A DNA stretch of 34,699 nucleotides from NCBI GenBank assembly GCA_017445085.1, contig JAFSUT010000055.1, positions 1 through 34,699 of the forward strand, read 5' to 3'. Each line of letters starts with the position of its first letter. Within the stretch, counting starts at the first letter, position 1. Positions 22,689-30,198 of this stretch are shown in pieces. The position numbers and the translations under genes are program-made. The notes beneath the pieces were generated by a model. It saw only the letters and a list, made by a program, of their open reading frames with translations, did not search any database and was not told the origin of the DNA. The stretch is from Clostridia bacterium. Lineage in GTDB: Bacteria > Bacillota > Clostridia > Oscillospirales > CAG-272.

Positions 22689-23084
22689 ATGGAACGCATT
22701 GAAGTCGTCGCCGCGCTGATTTTTGACGGCGCACGGTTTTTGATCTGCCGCCGCCCGCCGTACAAAGCGCGCGGAAACTTTTGGGAATTTGTCGGCGGAA
22801 AGGTGGAGCGCGGCGAGACAAAAGCCGCCGCCCTCGTGCGCGAATGCCGCGAGGAACTGGATGTCGAGATCGAGGTAGGCGACCTTTTTGCAGAGGTCAG
22901 CCACGACTATCCGGATCTTCAGATCCACCTGACCTTGTTCTATGCAAAAATCAACGCAGGCGTGCCGCGGCTGATCGAACATACGGCGCTTGCGTACATC
23001 ACGCCGGAAGAAATAGCAAACTACGACTTCTGCCCCGCCGACCGGGAAATCCTTGCTTTGATTTCGGCGCGGCACGGTGCATAA
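22689..23084 (+). CDS. mutT: Nudix hydrolase, MutT-like
   Basis: The product has 131 residues. It probably hydrolyses 8-oxo-dGTP or a related nucleotide. The Nudix box runs from G37 (GKVERGE) to RECREELDV (51-59), matching G-x5-E-x7-REUxEExGU except that Asp replaces the last Gly. ICRRPPYKARGNFWEF (19-34) is typical of MutT/NudG-like enzymes that use (d)CTP or 8-oxo-dGTP. ATG 22689 follows TGGAGG. No promoter of its own is visible, so it probably depends on rnf read-through. Confidence 0.88.
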   Translation: MERIEVVAALIFDGARFLICRRPPYKARGNFWEFVGGKVERGETKAAALVRECREELDVEIEVGDLFAEVSHDYPDLQIHLTLFYAKINAGVPRLIEHTALAYITPEEIANYDFCPADREILALISARHGA

Positions 23085-23093
23085 GGAGCGTTT

Positions 23094-23660
23094 ATGGGAT
23101 ATATCGAACTCGTTTTGATCGCATTTTCCCTCTCGGCGGACGCCTTTGGCGTGGCGGTCTGCAAGGGTCTTTCGGTGCAAAAGATCAAGCCGTCGCAAGC
23201 GCTGGTCACCGGACTTTGGTTTGGCGGATTTCAGGCGCTGATGCCGGCGCTCGGCTACTTTGTCGGCAGTCGGTTTCAGTCCTATATCGAAAGTTTTGAT
23301 CATTGGATCGCATTTGTCCTGCTCGTCCTCATCGGCGGCAATATGATCCGCGAAGCGGGCGAAAAAATCGAGGCGCAGTCGGCGTCGTTTGGCGTACGGT
23401 CGATGTTTCCGCTGGCAGTCGCCACCAGCATCGACGCGCTTGCCGCGGGCGTGGCGTTTGCCATGGAGGAAGACTTCAACATCGCGGTATCGGTGTCGCT
23501 GATCGGCATGGTCACCATGATCCTCTCCGCCCTCGGCGTCTATATCGGCAATCTCTTCGGCGCAAGATACAAAGCGACTGCCGAGCGCGTCGGCGGCATC
23601 GTCCTCTGCGCCCTCGGGCTGAAGATCCTGCTCGAACACCTCGGCGTGCTGCAATTTTGA
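23094..23660 (+). CDS. mntP: Manganese efflux pump MntP
   Basis: The product has 188 residues with six membrane helices. It exports Mn2+. Two inverted-repeat halves carry the family motifs SADAFGVAVCKG (14-25) and TSIDALAAGVAFA (about 111-123), whose Asp residues bind the ion, plus LWFGGFQALMPALGY (41-55). ATG 23094 follows AAGGAG, 9 nt after the mutT stop, so the two are co-transcribed. In many bacteria mntP is under a yybP-ykoY manganese riboswitch; I see no such element here. Confidence 0.94.
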   Translation: MGYIELVLIAFSLSADAFGVAVCKGLSVQKIKPSQALVTGLWFGGFQALMPALGYFVGSRFQSYIESFDHWIAFVLLVLIGGNMIREAGEKIEAQSASFGVRSMFPLAVATSIDALAAGVAFAMEEDFNIAVSVSLIGMVTMILSALGVYIGNLFGARYKATAERVGGIVLCALGLKILLEHLGVLQF

Positions 23661-23669
23661 GCGTATAGG

Positions 23670-23703
23670 AAAAAGGCGGGAAAGGAACTTTGCCGCCTTT
23701 TTT
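23670..23703 (+). terminator. Intrinsic terminator after mntP
   Basis: AAAAAGGCGG (23670-23679) pairs with CCGCCTTTTT (23693-23702), with an inner AAAG/CTTT pair. The T-run is at the end of the stem. Confidence 0.85.
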
Positions 23704-23751
23704 GATCTTGCCTGATTTTTGACCTCTATTTTCTCACTTGACATCTTTCTC

Positions 23752-23780
23752 TTGCATACGGCAAAGATCTGTGCTATAAT
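23752..23780 (+). promoter_or_regulatory. Promoter of the cysteine-synthase-family gene
   Basis: TTGCAT (23752-23757), 17 nt, TATAAT (23775-23780), 36 nt before the GTG start. A TTGACA at 23738 is too far upstream to pair with this -10. Confidence 0.7.
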
Positions 23781-23816
23781 CAGTTTCGGATTTTCATAGA
23801 TACAGAGGGATTTTTT

Positions 23817-24749
23817 GTGGTATATTCAAATGTTTTGGAAGCCATCGGCAACACGCCGATGATCAAACTCTCGCGCATCGTCCCGCCGGACTGCGCGGAT
23901 ATCCTCGTCAAATACGAGGGCGTCAATATCGGCGGCTCGATCAAAACGCGCACAGCGTACAGTATGATCACCGAGGCGGAAAAGCGCGGTCTGATCCGCC
24001 CCGACACCATCATCGTGGAGCCGACCAGCGGCAATCAAGGCATCGGTCTTGCGCTCATCGGCGCGGTCAAGGGCTATCACGTGCGCATTATCATGCCCGA
24101 CTCGGTCAGCGAGGAGCGCCGTAAACTCGTCAAGGCGTACGGCGCACAGCTTGTCCTCATCCACGACCACGGCGACATCGGCGCCGCCATTGACGAGTGC
24201 CTGAACACCGCCCTGCGTATGGCAAAAGAAGACAGCCGCGTTTGGGTGCCCCAACAGTTTGAAAACCCCGACAATCCGCTGGTGCATCGCACGCACACCG
24301 CCGTGGAGATCATGGAACAGGTGGGGGCACCGATCGATGGATTTTGCTCGGGCGTCGGCACCGGCGGCACGCTCACCGGCATCGGGCAGGCGCTGAAAGA
24401 AAAAAATCCCGACCTCGTCATTTGGGCGGTCGAGCCGGAAAACGCCGCTATCCTCTCGGGGGGCAACATCGGCACACATCTGCAAATGGGCATCGGCGAC
24501 GGGCTGATCCCCAAAAACCTCGACACGGCACTCTATTCGGACATCGCGATCGTCACCGACGACGAGGCCATCGGCACGACCCGCCGCCTCTTTTGCGAGG
24601 AAGGCATCCTCTGCGGCATTTCCAGCGGCACCAACGTTGCCGCCGCCCTCCGCCTTGCCAAAAAACTCGGTAAAGGCAAAAGAGTGGTCACCGTCCTCCC
24701 CGACACGGGCGAGCGCTATTTCAGTACGCCCTTATTTGATTTTGAATAA
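23817..24749 (+). CDS. cysK: PLP-dependent cysteine synthase family protein
   Basis: The product has 310 residues, the usual length of O-acetylserine sulfhydrylase, which makes cysteine from O-acetylserine and sulfide. GTG 23817 follows AGAGGGA; the sequence opens VYSNVLEAIGNTPMIKL as in CysK. The PLP lysine lies in GGSIKTRTA (about 39-47); the substrate loop is PTSGNQGIGLA (about 69-79); the phosphate cup is GTGGT (about 181-185); and GISSGTN is near the end. Two positions differ from typical CysK: KTR for KDR after the PLP lysine and Gln for Thr in TSGNTG. A related beta-replacement enzyme, such as one using O-phosphoserine or making cystathionine, is therefore possible. It is monocistronic. 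Confidence 0.82.
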   Translation: MVYSNVLEAIGNTPMIKLSRIVPPDCADILVKYEGVNIGGSIKTRTAYSMITEAEKRGLIRPDTIIVEPTSGNQGIGLALIGAVKGYHVRIIMPDSVSEERRKLVKAYGAQLVLIHDHGDIGAAIDECLNTALRMAKEDSRVWVPQQFENPDNPLVHRTHTAVEIMEQVGAPIDGFCSGVGTGGTLTGIGQALKEKNPDLVIWAVEPENAAILSGGNIGTHLQMGIGDGLIPKNLDTALYSDIAIVTDDEAIGTTRRLFCEEGILCGISSGTNVAAALRLAKKLGKGKRVVTVLPDTGERYFSTPLFDFE

Positions 24750-24757
24750 CAAACGGC

Positions 24758-24789
24758 AAAAAGGACAGCCAAATCGTGCTGTCCTTTTT
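24758..24789. terminator. Bidirectional terminator between convergent genes
   Basis: AAAAAGGACAGC (24758-24769) pairs with GCTGTCCTTTTT (24778-24789), a 12-bp perfect stem with T-runs on both strands. It serves the cysK-like gene and the convergent lipoprotein gene. Confidence 0.88.
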
Positions 24790-24820
24790 CATATTCAAAA
24801 TGCTTTCGGTCGGGGTTTTG

Positions 24821-25798
24821 TCACCAATCCAACTGCCGCAGCCCGTACGGCGCATACGGCGACGTCTCCACCACCGTACTGCCGTACATGGTCTCATCCT
24901 CGCCGATGCGATATTCCACCACCGACGATCGGATAAAGCGCGCCGCGTCCGCAAAATACTGCACGCGGAGGGTATGCACGCCGTCCGCCGCGGTATGAGA
25001 AAGCACCGTGTACACCGTGCCGCCGCCGAGGGCGCCCGCAAGGATCCACAAGCGCCCGTCCTTGACCGTAAAATTGCCGTTTTCTTTGCGCGCTTCGATG
25101 CCGAACTTTTCTTTTGCGATTTTTTTGTATGCGTCATACGGCATCTCACCGCCGTCGCCGTAGCGGCGGATGATATAATTTACCGGCTCCCCGCTTCCGC
25201 TCCACGCGCCAAACGCGGGGCAATTCCACGCATAAGCGCCGGTGAGAAAATCGGCAAGGATCTGCCCGCAACCGTCCCCGGTTTGCGCCTGCGGCGCATC
25301 GCCGCGCGAATCTTCCCCGACAAACTCGACAAAGCAGTCCACAAGGTCATGCACAAGCATCCGATAGTCGCCGACGGGCAGCGTTTGCAGCGCCGACTGT
25401 GAAACACGGATGCGAAAATAAAGCGTAGACGGACCGTAAAAGTCTTCGCCCGCGCACCGCGCGATCACGTAATCCGACACTTTGACGCTGTCAAATTCGA
25501 TAAACGGCGACGTATCGCCACCGAGGAACTGCATAAGGAAATTTTTGCAGTTGTCCGAAAAATAGCCGTCCGCGTCAAATTCCTCCCAGTCGGACATCGA
25601 GGTGATATAGGTGCATTTTTGCGGCAGGAGGTCATCCTCGCCGAAAGCGGCATCCTGCGTCGCATTTTGCGGCGACTCCACCGCCTGCGTCTGCATCCCG
25701 GAATGCGGTATCTCCGCCGGCGCGCCGCAGGCACAAAGGATAGAGAGCAGCAGCACGGCGGCAAGGGTGAGCGCCGTTTTTTGTTTCGGTTTTTTCAT
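24821..25798 (-). CDS. Lipoprotein of unknown function
   Basis: The product has 325 residues. ATG 25798 is preferred because a lipoprotein signal follows directly (MKKPKQKTALTLAAVLLLSI then LCACGAP); the upstream in-frame start lies over the promoter. The Cys in LCAC would be lipidated. The mature part begins with a polar linker (about 30-60), then an alpha/beta region with many acidic and aromatic residues (CTYITSMSDWEEFDADGYFSD). No catalytic motif or known domain is recognised. It is transcribed alone between two terminators. Confidence 0.8.
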   Translation of the reverse strand: MKKPKQKTALTLAAVLLLSILCACGAPAEIPHSGMQTQAVESPQNATQDAAFGEDDLLPQKCTYITSMSDWEEFDADGYFSDNCKNFLMQFLGGDTSPFIEFDSVKVSDYVIARCAGEDFYGPSTLYFRIRVSQSALQTLPVGDYRMLVHDLVDCFVEFVGEDSRGDAPQAQTGDGCGQILADFLTGAYAWNCPAFGAWSGSGEPVNYIIRRYGDGGEMPYDAYKKIAKEKFGIEARKENGNFTVKDGRLWILAGALGGGTVYTVLSHTAADGVHTLRVQYFADAARFIRSSVVEYRIGEDETMYGSTVVETSPYAPYGLRQLDW

Positions 25799-25823
25799 AG
25801 CATTCGCCTCTTTCTCTATCGCG

Positions 25824-25852
25824 AGTATACCAAAATCACCGCAAAAAGTCAA
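25824..25852 (-). promoter_or_regulatory. Promoter of the lipoprotein gene
   Basis: On the minus strand: TTGACT (25847-25852), 17 nt, TATACT (25824-25829), 25 nt before the ATG. Confidence 0.75.
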
Positions 25853-25854
25853 TC

Positions 25855-25883
25855 AAAAAAGGAAGCCGACGGCTTCCTTTTTT
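25855..25883 (-). terminator. Terminator of the AGCS symporter gene
   Basis: AAAAAAGGAAGCC (25855-25867) pairs with GGCTTCCTTTTTT (25871-25883) around GAC. It lies 6 nt beyond the symporter stop, with the T-run on the minus strand. Confidence 0.88.
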
Positions 25884-25889
25884 GATATC

Positions 25890-27428
25890 TCATTTGCTTT
25901 CCAAATCGCGGATAAACTCCTCGTTTTGCTCGGGATATGCCGAGAGCATCGGCGTGATCTTTGCGCCCTTTTTGCGCGCAAAATAGTTTTTCGAGATCTT
26001 TGCCACCGTGCCGCTGAGCGCAATCAGCGCAATCAAGTTCGGGAACGCCATCATACCGTTAAAGGTATCCGAGAGATCCCAAACGAGATCGCTGCCGATG
26101 ACCGCCGCCGCAACGATAAAGAAGATATAGAGGATCTTAAAGCCGAGGACGATACCGCCGCGGACTTTTTCGCTTTTCACCCACTTAAAGCAGAAGCCGG
26201 TCGCCTTTTCGCCGTAATAGGACCACGCCATGATCGTGGTAAAAGCAAACAGCGGCAGGATCACGCAGAAGCAAACGACGCCGAACGTGCCGAAATTGGT
26301 TTGGAACATGGCGATCGACATCTTTGCGTCGTCGATGCTGCCGTCCAGCGCGGTCAGGCGGTCTGCAAAGGTGGTGAGGAACATCAGCGCCGTCAGCGTA
26401 CAGATCACAAAGGTGTCAAAGAAGACTTCAAATACACCCCAAAGTCCCTGCACGACCGGCTCACGCGTTTCGGACGCCGAGTGTGCGATGACCGAGGAGC
26501 CGAGTCCCGCTTCGTTGGAGAAGACGCCGCGCGCCATTCCTTTTTTAATGGTGGTGGCAAATACGTAGCCGAGGACGCCGCCGCCGACCGCCGTAAAGTT
26601 GAACGCGGTGCGGAAAATCAGCGAAAACGCGGCGGGAACTGCCGAGACGTGCGAGAAGATCGCAATGAGGGCGAGCACCATAAAGAGGAGGCTCATAAAC
26701 GGAATGAGTTTGGACGCCACTTTACCGATGCGCTTGATGCCGCCGATGATGATCACCGCGGCAATGATGGCGATGATGATACCGATCAGCAGTTTGACCA
26801 GCGTTTCCGCAGGGGAGCCGGTTTCCACGCCGAACGCCGCGCCGAGCGACTCGGACAGCGTGCCGGAAATCTTATTGGTCTGCACGCCGCTCATACCGAC
26901 GGCGGCGAGCATACAAACCGCCGCGGCAAAATAGGCAAGGAATTTGGAGAGCCATTTCCAGCTCTTCAACCCGTTTTCAATGTAGTAGAAGGCGCCGCCG
27001 GAAAACTCGCCCGCATTGTTTTCTTTTTTGCGGTAGTAAAGACCGAGGACGTTTTCGGAATAGTTGGTCACCATACCGAAAAAGGCGGAGATCCACATCC
27101 AGAGGACCGCGCCGGGACCGCCGGTCAGGATCGCGGCGACGACGCCGACGATGTTGCCGGTGCCGACCGTACCCGAGATCGCGGCGGAAAACGCCTCAAA
27201 CTGCGAGATCCCTTTGTCACCGTTCGTTTTCTTTTTGCCGATGGACTTGATGGTCGGGACAATGGTCGTACCGAGCGACTCGCCAAAATGCGAGAGCTGT
27301 AAAAACCCGGTGCGGATCGAAAGCCAAAGCCCCGTGCCGAGGATGAGAATGATGACCGGCCAGCCCCAAACGATGCCGTTGAGCCAATCGTTTACCGCCG
27401 TGACGGTGTCAATGATGGAATTCCACAT
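25890..27428 (-). CDS. Sodium:alanine/glycine symporter (AGCS family)
   Basis: The product has 512 residues. It imports alanine or glycine with Na+. ATG 27428 (MWNSIIDTVTAVNDWLNGIVWGWP) follows GGAGGGG; the longer frame upstream only reads through the riboswitch. About eleven membrane helices are visible. Family signatures: GTGLWLSIRTGFLQL near the start, the signature block GTVGTGNIVGVVAAI (about 98-112), then GGPGAVLWMWISAFFGM, and the later ARGVFSNEAGLGSSVIAHS. The leader carries a tandem glycine riboswitch ending in a terminator, so expression responds to glycine, and glycine is probably a substrate. A terminator follows, so it is monocistronic. Confidence 0.95.
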   Translation of the reverse strand: MWNSIIDTVTAVNDWLNGIVWGWPVIILILGTGLWLSIRTGFLQLSHFGESLGTTIVPTIKSIGKKKTNGDKGISQFEAFSAAISGTVGTGNIVGVVAAILTGGPGAVLWMWISAFFGMVTNYSENVLGLYYRKKENNAGEFSGGAFYYIENGLKSWKWLSKFLAYFAAAVCMLAAVGMSGVQTNKISGTLSESLGAAFGVETGSPAETLVKLLIGIIIAIIAAVIIIGGIKRIGKVASKLIPFMSLLFMVLALIAIFSHVSAVPAAFSLIFRTAFNFTAVGGGVLGYVFATTIKKGMARGVFSNEAGLGSSVIAHSASETREPVVQGLWGVFEVFFDTFVICTLTALMFLTTFADRLTALDGSIDDAKMSIAMFQTNFGTFGVVCFCVILPLFAFTTIMAWSYYGEKATGFCFKWVKSEKVRGGIVLGFKILYIFFIVAAAVIGSDLVWDLSDTFNGMMAFPNLIALIALSGTVAKISKNYFARKKGAKITPMLSAYPEQNEEFIRDLESK

Positions 27429-27461
27429 TTTTTGAATTCCCCTCCGTGTAAAATAAATTTG

Positions 27462-27494
27462 AAAAGAAAAAGAGCCAAACTGATGGTTTGACTC
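27462..27494 (-). terminator. Riboswitch expression-platform terminator
   Basis: On the minus strand GAGTCAAAC pairs with GTTTGGCTC (plus 27486-27494 and 27472-27480) around CATCA, followed by TTTTTCTTTT. It lies between the glycine aptamers and the symporter start and would be formed or prevented by aptamer folding. Confidence 0.8.
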
Positions 27495-27536
27495 CGGATG
27501 AACGCCCGATACGACATAAATGGCGTATCGGAATTT

Positions 27537-27715
27537 TACTCTGTCCTTTTGCCTGAGAGATTGGCGAAAAGCAAGCGCTTTTCGCATTGCCCCTTCGGCT
27601 CCCGTTTTTCGCGGGTATCTCCGGAGTGCTATCGGCTTACAGTATCTACCCTGTGGGCACCTGAGAGCGTCACTCCTTCGGTCGGGCTTTCGTCCATCTC
27701 CTGCAAGCTTCATTT
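27537..27715 (-). promoter_or_regulatory. Tandem glycine riboswitch
   Basis: Two glycine aptamers read on the minus strand. Aptamer 1 contains GGAGATGGACG, GACCGAAGGAGTGA and GCTCTCAGGTG. Aptamer 2 contains CGGGAGCCGAAGGGGCAA, a long AT/GC hairpin (GCGAAAAGC/GCTTTTCGC) and the hallmark AATCTCTCAGGCAAAAGGA then CAGAG. A second hairpin (CCGATACG/CGTATCGG, 27507-27532) and the terminator at 27472-27494 follow. Glycine riboswitches before transporter genes can act as off or on switches; the sequence alone does not settle which, but the terminator shows control at transcription. Confidence 0.95.
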
Positions 27716-27737
27716 AGCTGATTCACTTTACCCGTAC

Positions 27738-27766
27738 ATCTTATCGCAAAAGACGTGCTTTGTCAA
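27738..27766 (-). promoter_or_regulatory. Promoter of the riboswitch-symporter transcript
   Basis: On the minus strand: TTGACA (27761-27766), 17 nt, TAAGAT (27738-27743), about 25 nt before the first aptamer. Confidence 0.82.
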
Positions 27767-27826
27767 CACTTTTTTGCGCTTTTCGTAATTTTTTTGTGCA
27801 AAGGGGCGCCCCCTCCCCGCGATTTG

Positions 27827-27855
27827 TTGACTTTCGGCAGGATCTCTGCTACAAT
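27827..27855 (+). promoter_or_regulatory. Promoter of nadE
   Basis: TTGACT (27827-27832), 17 nt, TACAAT (27850-27855), about 35 nt before the start. It is back to back with the riboswitch promoter. Confidence 0.75.
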
Positions 27856-27889
27856 ATCGTTGTAATTTTTATGTAAAGGAATGATGGTT

Positions 27890-28621
27890 GTGTTTGATGC
27901 AATAAAAGTAAAAGATGCGTGCGTGTCGTGGATCCGCGACTTTTTCCTTGAAAACGGGGATGGATGCAACGCGGTGGTCGGCATTTCGGGCGGCAAGGAC
28001 AGTTCGGTGGTCGCTGCGCTCTGCGTGGAGGCGCTGGGACGTGACCGCGTGATCGGCGTGCTGATGCCCTGCGGCGTGCAGGCGGACATCGACGCCGCGC
28101 AGATGCTGGTAGATCACCTCGGCATCCGCCGTTACACCGTCAATATCGAGGCCGCCGTCAACGGTCTCCTCTCCGCCCTGCCGCAAGACCTTGAGATCAC
28201 CGCGCAGTCGCGCACAAATCTGCCGCCGCGCATTCGGATGGCGACGCTCTACGCCGTGGGGCAAAGCGTCAATGGCCGCGTTGCCAACACCTGCAATCTC
28301 TCCGAAGACTTTGTAGGCTATTCCACGCGCTACGGCGACGCCGCCGGCGACTTCAGCCCGCTCTCCAAACTCACGGTCGCCGAAGTCAAGGAGATCGGCC
28401 GCCGCCTGGGGCTTCCGGACGTGCTTGTCGATAAAGTACCGTCCGACGGACTTTGCGGCAAAACCGATGAGGACAACCTCGGCTTTACCTATGCGGTGCT
28501 TGACCGCTATATCCGCACGGGACAGATCGACGACGAGGCGACAAAAGCACGCATCGACAGTCTGCACCGCCGCAATCTTTTCAAGCTCTCCATGATGCCG
28601 GCGTTTGACCCGCAGATATGA
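27890..28621 (+). CDS. nadE: NH3-dependent NAD+ synthetase
   Basis: The product has 243 residues from GTG 27890. That start is preferred because AAAGGA (27875-27880) is 9 nt upstream; the ATGs at 27881 and 27884 are only 0-3 nt from it but cannot be excluded and would add two or three residues. It makes NAD+ from deamido-NAD, ATP and ammonia. The ATP pyrophosphatase P-loop SGGKDS is at 33-38; SRTNLPPRIRMATLYAV (about 107-123), CNLSEDFVGYSTRYGD and KVPSDGLCGKTDEDNLGF are NadE signatures. The short length with no nitrilase domain indicates use of free ammonia. NAD supply suits a cell with Rnf, but the link is only contextual. Confidence 0.95.
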   Translation: MFDAIKVKDACVSWIRDFFLENGDGCNAVVGISGGKDSSVVAALCVEALGRDRVIGVLMPCGVQADIDAAQMLVDHLGIRRYTVNIEAAVNGLLSALPQDLEITAQSRTNLPPRIRMATLYAVGQSVNGRVANTCNLSEDFVGYSTRYGDAAGDFSPLSKLTVAEVKEIGRRLGLPDVLVDKVPSDGLCGKTDEDNLGFTYAVLDRYIRTGQIDDEATKARIDSLHRRNLFKLSMMPAFDPQI

Positions 28622-28677
28622 GAGTTCACCTTTGCGCCGCCGGTGCATATCCTTGCTAAAGAATAGGAGGTGCCGCT

Positions 28678-29313
28678 ATGGAAAAATTCTTTTTTCTGTT
28701 TGAGATCATCGGCACGATCGCCTTTGCCGTCTCCGGCGCGATGACCGCGATCAAAAAGAATATGGATATCTTCGGCGTTTCGATTTTGGGGCTGACCACC
28801 GCGGTCGGCGGCGGGACGCTGCGCGATATCGTCCTCGGACAAACGCCGCCGAGTATGTTTCGCGATCCCGTCTACGGGATCGTCGCCATTTTGGTATCGG
28901 TCGTGATCTTTATCCCCGCCGTGCGAAAAGTTTTGATGCACAACGCGCTTTTGTATGAGCGCATTATGCTTTGGATGGACTCGGCCGGTCTCGGGATATT
29001 CACCGTGATCGGCATCCGCACCGCGGTCGAGCAAGGCGAGCACGGGGTGTTTTTGCTCCTGTTTGTCGGGATGATCACCGGTGTGGGCGGCGGCGTTTTA
29101 CGCGACCTCTTTTCCGGCAGCACCCCCTCGATCTTTGTCAAACACTTTTACGCCTGCGCCTCCGGTGCGGGCGCGATCCTCTGCATCGTTTTGCTCGCTC
29201 CCCTCGGTCAAACTGCCGCCACGATCCTCGGTGCGCTCACCGTTTTCGTCCTGCGCCTTCTTGCCGCGCATTTTCGGTGGAGTCTGCCGCGGGCGGGGGG
29301 ATCCAAAGCGTGA
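28678..29313 (+). CDS. TRIC-type/UPF0126 membrane protein
   Basis: The product has 211 residues; ATG 28678 follows AGGAGGTG. It has seven membrane helices built as two similar halves, each with the family hallmark: VGGGTLRDIVLGQTPP (about 43-58) and VGGGVLRDLFSGSTPSIF (about 130-147). TRIC proteins are cation channels; some UPF0126 members have been linked to glycine transport, which is notable given the glycine riboswitch nearby, but this gene lies on the other strand with no such control. It is probably co-transcribed with nadE, 56 nt upstream. Confidence 0.9.
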   Translation: MEKFFFLFEIIGTIAFAVSGAMTAIKKNMDIFGVSILGLTTAVGGGTLRDIVLGQTPPSMFRDPVYGIVAILVSVVIFIPAVRKVLMHNALLYERIMLWMDSAGLGIFTVIGIRTAVEQGEHGVFLLLFVGMITGVGGGVLRDLFSGSTPSIFVKHFYACASGAGAILCIVLLAPLGQTAATILGALTVFVLRLLAAHFRWSLPRAGGSKA

Positions 29314-29372
29314 GGAGTTTTTGCGTTTTTTGCGACAAAACGGCAGACAAATCAAAATTTCGGAGGCCACTT

Positions 29373-29771
29373 ATGAAAAGATATTTTTTGCTTTTGCTCA
29401 TCTTGACTCTGCTGCCTGCGGCAACCGCCTGCCAAAGCGCCCCGAAAGCGACGGAGGCAGCGGCGACCGTCCCCGAAGAAACAACGGCGGCCGCGGTCAC
29501 GCTCGTGCAGATCATCGACCGCACGAAAGACGGTGAAATCGCCACCGCCGACGCGCTGGAGCCCTTTTTCAGCGACGAAAACTTTACCTATTACTTCCCC
29601 TCGATCATGTCCGACTACGTCGAATGCGTTTTCTCCGACGGCAGCGTACTGAAATTTACCGACGCGCTGGCGACGGGCAAAGCGACCCTCGCCGACCTTA
29701 CCGCCGGCGGCATCCTCTACTGGGCGCAAGACGCAGACGGCAACTTCATCCGCGGCGACGAATTGAAATGA
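29373..29771 (+). CDS. Small lipoprotein, unknown function
   Basis: The product has 132 residues. ATG 29373 follows CGGAGG. Signal: MKRYFLLLLILTLLPAATAC, where ATAC is the lipobox, so the mature chain starts at C20. A Thr/Ala/Glu-rich linker (about 24-42) leads to a compact domain of about 90 residues with acidic and aromatic residues (FFSDENFTYYFPSIMSDYV, then VECVFSDGSVLKFTDAL) and a closing DADGNFIRGDELK. I do not recognise it. It probably follows the TRIC gene on one transcript. Confidence 0.78.
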   Translation: MKRYFLLLLILTLLPAATACQSAPKATEAAATVPEETTAAAVTLVQIIDRTKDGEIATADALEPFFSDENFTYYFPSIMSDYVECVFSDGSVLKFTDALATGKATLADLTAGGILYWAQDADGNFIRGDELK

Positions 29772-29782
29772 CGCACAATAAG

Positions 29783-29820
29783 AAAAAACCGGGATCACGG
29801 ATTTGCGATCCCGGTTTTTT
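29783..29820. terminator. Strong bidirectional terminator
   Basis: AAAAAACCGGGATC (29783-29796) pairs with GATCCCGGTTTTTT (29807-29820), a 14-bp perfect stem with T-runs on both strands. It lies between the lipoprotein gene and the convergent DUF378 gene. Confidence 0.9.
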
Positions 29821-29881
29821 CCTGCCGCCGCGGCGCGCTTGCTTTCGGCAAATGCGGACGGGCATGCGGCAAATGCGTTTT

Positions 29882-30091
29882 TTAATCGGTGATTTCATCC
29901 TCGGTCGGGCGGAACAGCAGCGAAACACACCAGATCCCCGAAAGGGCGACCAGCGTATAAATGATGCGTGCCGCAATCACGCCGGGGCCGCCGCAAAGCC
30001 ATGCGACAAGGTCAAAGCTAAAAAGACCGACCGAACCCCAGTTGAGAGCGCCGATAATCACCAGGACAAGTGCAATCTTGTCGATAATCAT
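29882..30091 (-). CDS. DUF378 family small membrane protein
   Basis: The product has 69 residues with two membrane helices (about 5-27 and 38-60). It opens MIIDKIALVLVIIGALNWGSVGLF; the LVIIGALNWGxxG signature and the later ARIIYTLVALSGIW define the DUF378 family. ATG 30091 follows AAAGAGG. Its function is unknown. It lies 107 nt downstream of the spore-protein gene on the same strand, so it may be co-transcribed or have its own start. Confidence 0.9.
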   Translation of the reverse strand: MIIDKIALVLVIIGALNWGSVGLFSFDLVAWLCGGPGVIAARIIYTLVALSGIWCVSLLFRPTEDEITD

Positions 30092-30134
30092 ATTCTACCT
30101 CTTTGCTTTTTCACAAAATTTTGCGTTTTCGCTC

Positions 30135-30169
30135 ATGGATAGTTTCCCCGCTTTTGCGGAAACTACCAT
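30135..30169 (-). terminator. Hairpin between the spore-protein and DUF378 genes
   Basis: ATGG-A-TAGTTTCC (30135-30147) pairs with GGAAACTA-CCAT (30158-30169) with a one-base bulge. There is no T-run on the minus side (plus-side sequence is T-rich), so termination of the spore gene here is uncertain. Confidence 0.35.
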
Positions 30170-30198
30170 AGAAATTTTTTCCATTTTGTTTTTTGTGC

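Noticed and set aside
22644..23093. yybP-ykoY manganese riboswitch before mntP
   Set aside because: No matching structure in the short gap; mutT is placed directly upstream.
27429..27713. Upstream extension of the AGCS symporter frame
   Set aside because: It only reads through the glycine riboswitch; GGAGGGG directly precedes ATG 27428.
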